Shown here: one piece after another, positions 28,384 to 37,055 of the stretch | Layout of the letters: the number at the start of each line of letters is the position of its first letter | Numbering within the stretch: the stretch's first letter is position 1 | Origin: JACZUI01 sp965216725 | GTDB lineage: Bacteria; Actinomycetota; Acidimicrobiia; Spongiisociales; ZC4RG35 | Reading direction: 5' to 3' | Length of the DNA stretch: 64,000 bases | NCBI GenBank assembly: GCA_965216725.1 | Contig: CBDCGI010000023.1 | Span: 1-64,000, forward strand | Notes under the pieces: generated by a model | Database searches by the model: none | What the model saw: only the letters and a program-made list of their open reading frames with translations | Told to the model about the DNA's origin: nothing | Translations under genes and position numbers: made by a program

Positions 28384-29154
28384 TTGAGGGCCCTCTTCAC
28401 TCCGCGCTGGATCGCAGCACACGTCTTGGTTCTGGTGCTCGGCATCACCTTTGTCGGTCTCGGCATTTGGCAACTGAGCCGGCATGACGAGCGTCAACAA
28501 CAAAACGCCATCGCCAGTGAGCGTTACCTCGCTGACCCCATCCTGGTGGAAGTTATGTTGGAATCCGCCGGACCAGACATCGAGACCCTCGAATTCAGAG
28601 CGGCGACAGCTAAGGGCACATTCGACCCAGCCGAGGAGGTGCTCATCAGAAGTCAGGTCCACCTGGGCAACGCTGGTTTCCACGTCCTGACACCCCTGGT
28701 TAATGCCCTCGGGGAGGCGGTCCTCGTCAACCGGGGATGGGTACCGCTCACAATGGACGAGGCGCCAGTCACTTCGGCTCCGCCACCCACGGGCGAGACT
28801 GAAGTCCAAGCGTGGGTCCACCTGACCCAAACCCGGGGAGCTTTCGGGCCTAGAGACCCTGACACCGGCGATCTAGACACGATGAGCCGCGTTGACATAG
28901 AGCGGATTCAACAGCAGATCCCGTACCCACTGGCTGAGGTTTATCTGGTGCAGCTCACGGACGGCCGGGAAGATCTTCCCGTGCCTGTCGAAGCTCCAGC
29001 TTTCGACGACGAGGGGCCACATTTTGCCTACGCAATCCAATGGTTTGCGTTCGCCCTGATAGGTCTCATCGGCTATTGGTTTCTACTCCGGCGTGCGATC
29101 GGCCGGCTTCCTGGGTCGTCCGACGCGCCGGCTATTACGGAGCGAGTTCCTTAG
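28384..29154 (+). CDS. SURF1-family cytochrome oxidase assembly protein
   Basis: 256 aa from TTG 28384. Two membrane segments frame an extracytoplasmic domain, as in SURF1/Shy1: the N-terminal helix about 9-27 ends GLGIWQLSRHDER, and the C-terminal helix begins HFAYAIQWFAFALIG. Between them, VLVNRGWVPL is the family signature. SURF1 proteins help insert heme a into subunit I of aa3-type oxidases. No oxidase genes are nearby. Its 3' end overlaps the convergent ybaK-like gene by 20 nt. Confidence 0.9.
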   Translation: MRALFTPRWIAAHVLVLVLGITFVGLGIWQLSRHDERQQQNAIASERYLADPILVEVMLESAGPDIETLEFRAATAKGTFDPAEEVLIRSQVHLGNAGFHVLTPLVNALGEAVLVNRGWVPLTMDEAPVTSAPPPTGETEVQAWVHLTQTRGAFGPRDPDTGDLDTMSRVDIERIQQQIPYPLAEVYLVQLTDGREDLPVPVEAPAFDDEGPHFAYAIQWFAFALIGLIGYWFLLRRAIGRLPGSSDAPAITERVP

Positions 29155-29626
29155 CCAGATCCTCGACGACATCGAATCGTGGGTCGTCGTCGAAAACCTG
29201 CGGATCGACTTTGATCTTCGCCGACCGTGTTCCAGCGCCGACAATCACCCAGTCGTGATCCAAGACGCGAGAGTCGATCCAGATCGGCACATCATCCGGT
29301 ATGCCGAAAACAGTGACGCCCCCGATCTCCTGGCCGGTCAGCTCTTTGGTGGCGTCAGCTTGGGCAAATGAGGCTTTTCTGACTCCGAGGTCTCGCCTCA
29401 CCTTCCCGTTCACATCGAGGCGAGTAGTCGCCAGTACCAGACAAATGACGTGATGGCCCTCCGGCTTGCGAGAAGAAACGAGGATGGCATTCGCCGATCT
29501 TTCAAGAGGAATGCCGTAGGCCTCGCAGAACTGAGCTGTGTCGGCAAGGTCGGGGTCGCAAGCCATCTCCTCGTATTGGATCCCACGCATGTCGAGATCG
29601 GAGAGAACAGCGGGATCAGCCGGCAC
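29135..29626 (-). CDS. YbaK/EbsC-type aminoacyl-tRNA deacylase
   Basis: 163 aa from GTG 29626. The YbaK/ProRS-editing fold is shown by SANAILVSSRK, the strictly expected Lys and Gly in VNGKVRRDLGVRKASFA, a TGQEIGGVTVFGIP segment, and IWIDSRVLDHDWVIVGAG. Members hydrolyse mischarged tRNA (Cys- or Ala-tRNA(Pro) and others) in trans. It is the last gene of a hutF-def-ybaK run, immediately after the deformylase stop. Confidence 0.9.
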   Translation of the reverse strand: MPADPAVLSDLDMRGIQYEEMACDPDLADTAQFCEAYGIPLERSANAILVSSRKPEGHHVICLVLATTRLDVNGKVRRDLGVRKASFAQADATKELTGQEIGGVTVFGIPDDVPIWIDSRVLDHDWVIVGAGTRSAKIKVDPQVFDDDPRFDVVEDLAKELAP

Positions 29627-30205
29627 TCAGCCCATCCGGGGCTCGGTCGCGGCAATCACCGGAGCGATCCGCTCCAGGTATTCCTTCTCCCGATGGTCAT
29701 GGAACATGTCCCACGTCGAAATAGTCGACGTGTCTTCTATCCGGTCGACGATGAGAACACCGTCGAGATGATCCATCTCGTGCTGCACGGTGCCTGCACT
29801 CAGGCCCCGGTAGTCCTGAGTGAACGGTGCGCCTTCCCGGTCATAAGCGGAAACCCTGATGTTCATATAGCGGTGCAGATCGCCTCGGATAGGCACCGAC
29901 AGACATCCTTCGTTGTTAAGGAAAGTGTCGTTGTTCAGGATCGAGATCCTCGGGTTGATGAGAACTGTCAAGGGTATGGGCGGCTTGTATGGATACCGAG
30001 GGTTCCGGCTAACGCCAATAACGCAGATCCTGGCTAGTGCTCCGATCTGATTGGCGGCGATTCCGGCTCCGTCGGCTGCACGCATCGTGTCGATCAGATC
30101 GTCAACCAGGTTTTGAGTGTCGGCACTGCCGATCCGGTCTACAGCCACGTCGACCGTCTGGTCTCTCAGCACAGGGTGTCCGACCTGGGGAATGGGGCGG
30201 ATCAT
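29627..30205 (-). CDS. def: Peptide deformylase (second copy)
   Basis: 192 aa. All motifs are intact: GAGIAANQIGA, EGCLSVPI and QHEMDHLDG. It differs clearly from the def at 7118 (longer, with a loop after motif 1 containing NPRYPYKPPIP and a longer C-terminus), so it is an old paralogue or transferred gene and not a recent duplicate. Two deformylases with different spectra are known in several bacteria. Its ATG overlaps the hutF stop (ATGA). Confidence 0.95.
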   Translation of the reverse strand: MIRPIPQVGHPVLRDQTVDVAVDRIGSADTQNLVDDLIDTMRAADGAGIAANQIGALARICVIGVSRNPRYPYKPPIPLTVLINPRISILNNDTFLNNEGCLSVPIRGDLHRYMNIRVSAYDREGAPFTQDYRGLSAGTVQHEMDHLDGVLIVDRIEDTSTISTWDMFHDHREKEYLERIAPVIAATEPRMG

Positions 30206-31533
30206 GAGTAAAGCCTATCCCACACCGGCCCATGTTCCACCCCCACCGCTTGCACGGGCTCTCCGTCGACTATCAGAAAGCTGCCATCGACCATGACATG
30301 GGAGACGCTCGCCCGGGAGGCCGCTAGGACGACTGCGGCCACGGATGGTCCGGTGCCAGCCAATTCGAAGGTGGAGTCGTCCAACACGACAAGGTCCGCC
30401 CTCGCTCCTTCCTCGAGTCGGCCCGAGTCGGTCCACCCGAGGGCAGCTGCGCCGTTTGCCGTCGCTGATTGCAGCAACCACTCGGGAGGATGAATACTGC
30501 GCCTGCCAAGTCGCAGCCGATCATGATGCTCGAGGAGCCGCGCCTCGACCAAGATATCGGTCATGGCGTTGGAGTCGGTGCCCAGACTGAGGGGGACGCC
30601 CGAGGCCGTGAATACGTCTGTTGGAGCGATTCCATCGCCGAGGTCAGCTTCCGTGGCCGGGCACAGGCAAATCCCGGCACCAGAGCCAGCGATCAGACCA
30701 ACGTCGGCGTCAGAGACGTGAGTTGCATGAACCAGTGTTGTGCGCGGGCCTAGGAAGTCGCTCCTGTCAAGAAGATCGAGCGGAGTGATTCCGTGCACTT
30801 CGACGCATCGCTGATTCTCAGCGAGCTGTTCGGACACATGGATGTGTAGCGGCGCACTGAGAGAAGCGGCCACATCGGCCACCCGGGTCAGATCGGTCGG
30901 GCTCACTGCTCGTACCGAGTGGGCGGCGACACCGAGCCGGGTGTGCGAATACTGCTCCAGCTGGACAGCCAGGTCTCGCACCCTGGACTCCCAGAGGTCC
31001 ACCGAGCCGTCTGCGAACCTCGCCTGCTCGGGTAGCGGGGGAGTGCCGTCGACATCCGACTGCAAGTACACCGTGTCGATCAGAGTGAGTCGAATGCCCG
31101 TGCGGCTGGCGGCTTTGGCGAGTGCAATGCCCATCGCGTTTGGGTTCGGGTATTCGGAGCCGTCTCGCTTGTGGTGCAGATAGTGGAACTCGCCAACAGA
31201 CGTGATGCCAGAGGCCACCATCTCCGCGAACACAAGCACGGCGAGCTCTTCATAAAGGTCGGGTTCGAGCCGTGAGGCGACCCGGTACATCTCTTGTCGC
31301 CACGACCAGAAGTCACCGGCTCCAGTGGTGGCGCGGCCCCGGAGTGCCCGGTGGAATGCGTGGGAGTGAGTCGAAACCAGCCCCGGCACAACAATCCCTC
31401 GAAAGTGAGTTTCGATTTCGTCTCGTGTCTGCGTCGGATTCACTGCGGTGATCAACGCACCGTCCATCTCGACCACGACATCTTTGCTGAGGTCGGAGCC
31501 GCCCAGCCAGGCGTAATCGAATCGCAATCGCAT
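30202..31533 (-). CDS. hutF: Formimidoylglutamate deiminase-like amidohydrolase
   Basis: 443 aa from ATG 31533 (AGGG upstream); the frame is open to 31569. It is a metal-dependent amidohydrolase with STHSHAFHRAL (the two metal His), FWSWRQEMYRVASRL, VGEFHYLHH, LHIHVSEQ and LGTDSNAM. The FWSWR and EFHYLHH pieces are characteristic of HutF, which deaminates N-formimidoyl-glutamate in histidine breakdown. No hutH, hutU, hutI or hutG is nearby, so the pathway assignment rests on the sequence. Divergent to a methyltransferase gene. Confidence 0.85.
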   Translation of the reverse strand: MRLRFDYAWLGGSDLSKDVVVEMDGALITAVNPTQTRDEIETHFRGIVVPGLVSTHSHAFHRALRGRATTGAGDFWSWRQEMYRVASRLEPDLYEELAVLVFAEMVASGITSVGEFHYLHHKRDGSEYPNPNAMGIALAKAASRTGIRLTLIDTVYLQSDVDGTPPLPEQARFADGSVDLWESRVRDLAVQLEQYSHTRLGVAAHSVRAVSPTDLTRVADVAASLSAPLHIHVSEQLAENQRCVEVHGITPLDLLDRSDFLGPRTTLVHATHVSDADVGLIAGSGAGICLCPATEADLGDGIAPTDVFTASGVPLSLGTDSNAMTDILVEARLLEHHDRLRLGRRSIHPPEWLLQSATANGAAALGWTDSGRLEEGARADLVVLDDSTFELAGTGPSVAAVVLAASRASVSHVMVDGSFLIVDGEPVQAVGVEHGPVWDRLYS

Positions 31534-31585
31534 GGCGCACCCTAAACACAGTGCGACCCGGAAGGGCATGTGGCAGAGTTGGCGG

Positions 31586-32332
31586 ATGCAAGACTTCGAT
31601 CCGAAGGAGTACGGCAGGATTTGGGCCCGCCATTACGACGACATCTTCGACAGCGAGCCCGACGAATCCATCATCGACTGTCTGACGGATCTCGCTGGTC
31701 AACCTCCCAGGGCCCTGGAACTCGCCATCGGCTCAGGCCGAGTCGCGCTACCCCTCAGCCGCAAGGGAGTTCGGGTGACCGGGATCGACATCTCTCAGGA
31801 GATGATCGATCTGATGGTGGCCAAGGACGGTGCTGACGCCATTGAGACCATCATTGGTGACTTTGCCGACGTTCCTGTGGGAGATGACACCTTCCCCCTG
31901 GTTTTCATTGCCTTCAACACTTTGTTCATCCTTCCTGATCAGGATCGACAACTCGCATGCTTTCACAACGTGGAGCGAGCTCTCGAATCAGAGGGGAGGT
32001 TCGTAGTCGAGGCATTTGTGCCAGATCTCACCCGATTCGACCAGTTCAACACGAGGCTCGGAGTGTCGAGTATCAAGTCGGCTCAGTCGCACACAATCGA
32101 GATGTCGATTCACGACCCGGTGGGACAGACAACCCTGTCACATCAAATCCACCGGCTCGAGACCGGCGAGACCGTGGTGCTTCCCGTGAGGGTGCGTTAC
32201 TGCTGGCCCTCGGAAATCGATCTGATGGCGAAGATGGCGGGCTTGGAGCTGGAGGCTCGCTGGGGGTGGTACGACCGGCGCCCGTTCACCGAGCAATCGA
32301 AGCAGCACGTCTCCGTCTACAAAAAGCCCTGA
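31586..32332 (+). CDS. Class I SAM-dependent methyltransferase
   Basis: 248 aa from ATG 31586 (frame open from 31532). Motif I is ALELAIGSGRVALPL, then VTGIDISQEMIDLM and a motif IV-like FPLVFIAFNTLFIL. The C-terminal half forms a beta-rich lobe, as in small-molecule methyltransferases. The substrate cannot be told. It is alone on this strand, ending 3 nt before the convergent epimerase gene stop. Confidence 0.85.
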   Translation: MQDFDPKEYGRIWARHYDDIFDSEPDESIIDCLTDLAGQPPRALELAIGSGRVALPLSRKGVRVTGIDISQEMIDLMVAKDGADAIETIIGDFADVPVGDDTFPLVFIAFNTLFILPDQDRQLACFHNVERALESEGRFVVEAFVPDLTRFDQFNTRLGVSSIKSAQSHTIEMSIHDPVGQTTLSHQIHRLETGETVVLPVRVRYCWPSEIDLMAKMAGLELEARWGWYDRRPFTEQSKQHVSVYKKP

Positions 32333-32335
32333 GGC

Positions 32336-34840
32336 TCAGGCCGACTCAGAGACTGAGCGGGAAGAGCTCGAACTCACCGACCTGGCGACGGGTCTCTTTC
32401 TCGCGTAGCGGGCGTACCGTCGCCTCGGCTTCGAATGCCGTCCTCTCAGGGGACGAGCTCCCACCAGGTCGTAATGCGCCCTTGCGAAGGTGGCCACCAA
32501 CACCGGGAGCAATAGCGTGATCAGCCACACTGTGACACCAAGTGTCTGAACGGCTGAGGGAGCAGGGAAGCGCCAATCAGACAGATCATTCCGTTCATCC
32601 ATGGCTCGTGCCTCCGAGGCTGTGACGCCGGCGAAGGCGTCGCTCCCCACTCCAGCGAAACTGTTGTCTCGGACGACGATTTCCATCGAGACCCCTCGGA
32701 TCTCGATGGCGCTTCGGCTGATTCGAGCGAAGTCGTTGTCTGCGAAGAGGTTCTTGTCGGAATCGCCAACCACAATTCCGGCTGGTGAACCGGCAACGGC
32801 GTTGTTCAGGAAGGTGTTATCTGAAGATGAGTTGTAGACGTAGAAGGCCGATCGATACACATCATCGATGGCGTTCCCCTGGACAAGCGAGCCGTTTACG
32901 GCGTCCTTGAGACGTATGCCGTAACGGTGGCCTTCGGCTATCAGATTGCTTCGCACCACATTGCCCGTCCCACCTTCGATGACAACGCCGTCGTTGTTGG
33001 AGATGAGAGTGTTCATCGCAATAACGTTGTTGCTTGATGGCACCGGCTGGGCGTAGCGAGGGTCAGGCGATCCCGGAATGTGTTTCCCGTCGTCGATCAT
33101 GATCCCGTGACCGGCATTGCCGATCGAGGTGTTGAACCTGATGATGTTGCCTTCACAACCTCGGGAGAAGATGATGCCGTGGCTCCCATTGTTCGAGGCG
33201 ACATTGTGTTCGACGACGAAGTTGTTGCTGAAGTCGTGAGGATCGAATCCGTAGCGGACGTTGTCCCGGAAGACGTTTCCTACAAACGCCATGCCTTCAG
33301 CTTCGAATGTGTAAGCGCCGAAGAAATTCCCGGCAAAGAGGGAGGACTTGGCAGTTCCGCTTACGAATTGCTTTTCCCCTCCTACTGAAACTCCCTTCCA
33401 AGCGACGCCGGATACGACACCTTCCTCGTAACCCAAATCGACGAATTCGGCGTGGGCCACGTTCATTTCCCCCGAGAAGGCAACGACGAAGGAGCGTCCG
33501 TCGCTGAGGTCGCCGTCGACCGTACCTTCCGACAGATCCCATGACTCCACTCTGAGCTTCCGCTCGGCAGAGCCCTGTATGAGCAGTTCTGCCTGAAACC
33601 CGGCGACAGCGACATGGGTATTCGTGTCACTGAGGAGGCGGACATGGTCTGAGTCGTAGTTGGTCAAATGCAATTCGGCACCCGGACCGGCATAGATAGA
33701 TGTCTGGATCACGACCGAGTTTTCAGAGCTGGAGAAACCGACTTCTGGGAACCGTGCCAGGATCTCGCTCAGCGAATAAGGGAGAGATCGCTTCGGAAGC
33801 CACAACGTTGCTCTGCCTCGTATCCCGTCGTCGATGAAATAAGGATCGGCGGCAGTGATTACCTCGGAATAGGTTGGGTTTCCTTCTACATGGTTATCTG
33901 TGCCTTGGTCATGCACGAGTGATGGATAGCCGTAGTCTCCGGCGACGCCTCGGCTGGGCTGCCCTGCGCGATTCCCGGAAACCGAGAAGCCGGATCCGCC
34001 CAACTCGACCCAGATGTTGCCGTGTAGAGAGTTGGTCGAGATGAAGGAGTTATTCGTGATCTCCCCACTTGTGGCGTTGGGCCCAATCTTCAGCGCGGTG
34101 GTGATGTCCGGGCCGAAGAAGTTCGAAGAGACGACGAATCCGCCCGATCTTGGTGTTGAGGGCTCGATTTGTACCGCATGAGTGCCGCCAACTCGGTGAA
34201 AGTAGCTCTGAGTCAACATGACGTCGCTGGATCGACCCAATACGACGACTGCGCTTTCGTCGATGTCGGAGAACTCGAGACTTCGCAGCGAAACTCCGGC
34301 GCCACCGTCGATCTCAACACCCACCCAGCTGTGGCTGAATCCCACTCCGTGGATTCGCACGTTTGACCCGGTCACGGAAAGGGCTGGTCCCTCGTGAGCT
34401 CTCCCGGTGGTGAGAACCGAGTCGCGGGTGCCCACAATGGCGATTGGAGCATTTTCTTCTCCGGAGACAACCATTCGGAAACTCCCAAGGTATTGGCCCG
34501 GCAGAAGCTCGATCATCGTCCCAGGGATGGCGGAAGCGAGCGCTACCGCAAGCTCGTCGGTTGTCTGCACTCTCACTAGTGAGTGGAATGCTTCACCGGC
34601 AACCTCGTACGACCCATCCTTCACTTCGTATGCGACCTGAGACAGCGGTGCCGCGCCCGAGCCTACGTCCTCTCCGCTCCGACCTGTCCCAAGTAGTGCC
34701 GCAAACTCTTGTCGACGCAACTCCAGCGTCTCATCGTTGGTGACGTCTCCCGACGGCTCCTGGCTGGCCACACCCACGGGAAGGGCCACCGCGAAGAGCA
34801 GGATCCCGGTGGCCACCGCCATGGTGATCTTCGTGGCCAC
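32336..34840 (-). CDS. Secreted right-handed beta-helix protein, AlgG-like mannuronan C5-epimerase
   Basis: 834 aa from GTG 34840. A signal peptide covers about 1-26. A right-handed beta-helix with many NN/GN turns fills about 100-760. A hydrophobic segment near 770-795 is followed by a very basic Arg/Ser tail, so the protein is probably membrane-anchored with a cytoplasmic tail. The segment YGFDPHDFSNNFVVEHN contains DPHD at 533-536, followed by NGSHGIIFSRG; this is the catalytic motif of AlgG/AlgE-type alginate epimerases. The preceding gene, 3 nt upstream, is a processive family-2 glycosyltransferase. Together they suggest synthesis and epimerisation of a uronan-like polymer. A polysaccharide lyase or plain NosD-like protein is the alternative. 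Confidence 0.75.
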   Translation of the reverse strand: MATKITMAVATGILLFAVALPVGVASQEPSGDVTNDETLELRRQEFAALLGTGRSGEDVGSGAAPLSQVAYEVKDGSYEVAGEAFHSLVRVQTTDELAVALASAIPGTMIELLPGQYLGSFRMVVSGEENAPIAIVGTRDSVLTTGRAHEGPALSVTGSNVRIHGVGFSHSWVGVEIDGGAGVSLRSLEFSDIDESAVVVLGRSSDVMLTQSYFHRVGGTHAVQIEPSTPRSGGFVVSSNFFGPDITTALKIGPNATSGEITNNSFISTNSLHGNIWVELGGSGFSVSGNRAGQPSRGVAGDYGYPSLVHDQGTDNHVEGNPTYSEVITAADPYFIDDGIRGRATLWLPKRSLPYSLSEILARFPEVGFSSSENSVVIQTSIYAGPGAELHLTNYDSDHVRLLSDTNTHVAVAGFQAELLIQGSAERKLRVESWDLSEGTVDGDLSDGRSFVVAFSGEMNVAHAEFVDLGYEEGVVSGVAWKGVSVGGEKQFVSGTAKSSLFAGNFFGAYTFEAEGMAFVGNVFRDNVRYGFDPHDFSNNFVVEHNVASNNGSHGIIFSRGCEGNIIRFNTSIGNAGHGIMIDDGKHIPGSPDPRYAQPVPSSNNVIAMNTLISNNDGVVIEGGTGNVVRSNLIAEGHRYGIRLKDAVNGSLVQGNAIDDVYRSAFYVYNSSSDNTFLNNAVAGSPAGIVVGDSDKNLFADNDFARISRSAIEIRGVSMEIVVRDNSFAGVGSDAFAGVTASEARAMDERNDLSDWRFPAPSAVQTLGVTVWLITLLLPVLVATFARAHYDLVGARPLRGRHSKPRRRYARYARKRPVARSVSSSSSRSVSESA

Positions 34841-34843
34841 GAC

Positions 34844-36241
34844 CTAACCCACCCCTCGTCCCACGGACACAGTGGCTTCGGTCTGGGCTTCATTGCCGAA
34901 TCGGTCGGCGGCCCTGGTCAGCCACCCTTGAACGTTCATGGTGAAGAAGGCCCAGAGCTTCACCGGGAGGGCAACCACCACCACCACAACGGCATATACC
35001 GGAATGAAGCGAACATCCCAGGGGTGCTCCTTGAGGTGGGAGACGCTGCGAACGATCCTTCCGGCAAACACCCAGAGCAAACTCAACAGCGCTAGCAGGG
35101 GAGCGTTGTGGGCGGCGAACCACCAAATGTAGAAAAGAGTCACGAATTGAGTGACGGGTGTCAGCAGGATCTGGAACACTCGAATCTGACTTGCCGTCGG
35201 AGTCTTGAACAACCACCCGCGGTAAATGGCGGTCAGATAACACCGAATTGAGTTTCGGCTCCATCTGATCCGTTGTTTGATGTAGGCGCGCATCGTGTTG
35301 GGGAACATCGAAACGGCACGCGCGTTCGACTGGTGCACCGTCTTCCACCCGTCCTTTAGGACCAGCCAGGTGAGCCGGCCGTCGTCGCCCGAGACGCACT
35401 GCTTGCCCATGAAGATCTCCATCTCGAGGTCTTCGACATTGGGCAACACGGCTTCACGCCGATACGCTGCAGTCCGCCCGGAGAGACACACCACGCCTCC
35501 CATGCGTGACTCCGCTGGGACATAGTCCAGATAACGGGTGTTGACCTGCCAATCGGCAATGACTCTCCACATGCTTGTCTCGCGCATGTAAACGCTTTGC
35601 CGCGTGCCGACTCCACCTACACGTGGATCGTCGAATGGCGCCTGTACGGCAGCCATAAGCCCCGGCTCCCAGGCTGTGTCCGAATCGGTGAAGACCAGAA
35701 TGTCGTATCGCGACTCGCGTATGGCCACCCCCAGGGCCGACCTCTTCCCGTTGTGCCGGAAAGGGATGACCCTGACCCTGGAGTCGTGGGAGAAATCTCG
35801 GTCGAGCATCTCGAATACGGCCTTGTCTTGGAGATCTACGACCAGCAGCACCTCGGTCGGATCGTTGTCGAGCCAGCTTCTGAGGCACCGGGCCAGAACG
35901 AGTGGATCTTCACGGAATACGGGAACCAGCACCGAGGAAGGCGCCACAAAGGCGGGGGAGAGGGGCTCATATCTCCGGGAGATGATCCACCGCGAGAACC
36001 AGACGGTCCAGGAGATGATGCCGACTGCCCCAAAGGGAACCAAGAGCCAGAATCGATCGGCGGTGTATCCGAAAGGTAGATCCGCATACTGCAATTCGAG
36101 GATGTACTTCACCACCGTGTAGGTGATGGCCAGCATGACCCCGACGATGCCAATGACCCATGGCAGAACCGGCGCGCTCGGACCGCCCTGGCGCGAGTTC
36201 GGCTGGGGTTCTCTCGATTTCCCCGAGAGCGGAGCGACCAC
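34844..36241 (-). CDS. Processive family-2 glycosyltransferase (alginate/hyaluronan/cellulose synthase-like)
   Basis: 465 aa from GTG 36241. Two N-terminal membrane helices (about 27-47 and 64-84), a GT-A domain (about 100-330) and at least three C-terminal helices. Catalytic parts: DSD at 186-188, GDD at 285-287 and QRIRW at 323-327, the Q-x-x-R-W signature of processive polymerases. The layout matches Alg8, HasA and NodC-like enzymes. There is no PilZ domain in the protein. It forms a pair with the DPHD epimerase, which favours an alginate-like product, but the sugar donor cannot be read from the sequence. Confidence 0.82.
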   Translation of the reverse strand: MVAPLSGKSREPQPNSRQGGPSAPVLPWVIGIVGVMLAITYTVVKYILELQYADLPFGYTADRFWLLVPFGAVGIISWTVWFSRWIISRRYEPLSPAFVAPSSVLVPVFREDPLVLARCLRSWLDNDPTEVLLVVDLQDKAVFEMLDRDFSHDSRVRVIPFRHNGKRSALGVAIRESRYDILVFTDSDTAWEPGLMAAVQAPFDDPRVGGVGTRQSVYMRETSMWRVIADWQVNTRYLDYVPAESRMGGVVCLSGRTAAYRREAVLPNVEDLEMEIFMGKQCVSGDDGRLTWLVLKDGWKTVHQSNARAVSMFPNTMRAYIKQRIRWSRNSIRCYLTAIYRGWLFKTPTASQIRVFQILLTPVTQFVTLFYIWWFAAHNAPLLALLSLLWVFAGRIVRSVSHLKEHPWDVRFIPVYAVVVVVVALPVKLWAFFTMNVQGWLTRAADRFGNEAQTEATVSVGRGVG

Positions 36242-36294
36242 CTGGATTTTTCGCTTTCGTTGCTTGCGATTTTCTGGCTATACCGCCGTTATAG

Positions 36295-36322
36295 ATTTCG
36301 GCACAAAAGGCGGTTTTCTTTA
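36295..36322 (-). promoter_or_regulatory. Possible sigma-28 (WhiG/SigD)-type promoter of the glycosyltransferase operon
   Basis: On the minus strand TAAA (36322-36319), 16 nt, then GCCGAAAT (36302-36295), close to the TAAA-N15-GCCGATAA consensus, about 53 nt before the GTG start. An ACCGCC/GGCGGT inverted repeat overlaps it. Suggestive only. Confidence 0.25.
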
Positions 36323-36380
36323 CGCAAAAGCGAGCACTCTCGGTAGGCGGCGGAGTGGGCTCTCGGTCAGGCCATAAATG

Positions 36381-36412
36381 ACCAGAGCCCCCGTTTCTGG
36401 GGGCTCTGTGGT
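36381..36412 (-). terminator. Terminator hairpin after the thioredoxin gene
   Basis: A 9-bp GC-rich stem AGAGCCCCC/GGGGGCTCT (36384-36392 with 36399-36407), extended by ACC/GGT after a 2-nt bulge. It lies 25 nt past the thioredoxin stop; on the minus strand it is followed by ATTTAT. It also insulates the glycosyltransferase promoter. Confidence 0.7.
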
Positions 36413-36437
36413 CAGGGAGGGCGTTCAGTCGGCGATG

Positions 36438-36845
36438 TCAGTGAGCGTGTTCGTGCTCGTGGTCATGATCGTGGTCGTGGCCTTCGGCTTCGTGCTCGGC
36501 TATTTGACGCCTCACCTCGTCCATATCGACCTCTTTGACCTGCCCGATCAGATCCTCGAGCATGTCAGGCGGAAGGGCGCCGGGTTGGGCAAAGATCACG
36601 ATCTGGTCTCGAAACACCATCAGTGTCGGGATCGACCTGATACCGAACATGGCAGCCAGCTCCTGCTGGTCTTCGGTGTCCACCTTGGCGAAAACGATGT
36701 CGTCATGGGTTTCGGAGGCCTTCTCAAAGGTCGGTGCGAAGACCCGACACGGGCCGCACCATTCCGCCCAGAAGTCGACAAGGACCGTATCGTTGTCGCG
36801 GATGGTCTGGTCAAACGTGTCTTTTGTCAGGGCAACAGTCGCCAT
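36438..36845 (-). CDS. Thioredoxin with a histidine-rich C-terminal tail
   Basis: 135 aa from ATG 36845 (AGGAAAGG seven bases upstream; the frame is open to 36953). The thioredoxin domain (1-107) has FWAEWCGPC with the redox pair C30/C33, KVDTEDQQELAAMFGI, and the cis-Pro in SIPTLMVF. The tail (118-135) alternates His with Asp or Glu, eight His in 18 residues, a likely Ni/Zn/Cu-binding stretch. Such tails are unusual on thioredoxins. No signal peptide, so it is cytoplasmic. Confidence 0.92.
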   Translation of the reverse strand: MATVALTKDTFDQTIRDNDTVLVDFWAEWCGPCRVFAPTFEKASETHDDIVFAKVDTEDQQELAAMFGIRSIPTLMVFRDQIVIFAQPGALPPDMLEDLIGQVKEVDMDEVRRQIAEHEAEGHDHDHDHEHEHAH

Positions 36846-37055
36846 GGCAAACCTTTCCTGGTGAGTGAGTCCGAGAGTACAACCCGCCCGGGGACCGGTT
36901 TGTTCCCGAGAAGGACGATCCCTGCTCGCTTTCCCGTACCGCCCATAATCCACGTTATGTCAAGTTAGCCCATAGCGATCGCTGCGATTGGGCAATTCGG
37001 GCCCCCACCTCGCTCCTTCGTCAAATGTCTGCCGCTGAAGAGGCTCGAGCGGTGC

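Noticed and set aside
36242..36440. c-di-GMP riboswitch upstream of the glycosyltransferase
   Set aside because: The leader is short and lacks the GEMM core elements; only an inverted repeat and a promoter-like motif are visible.
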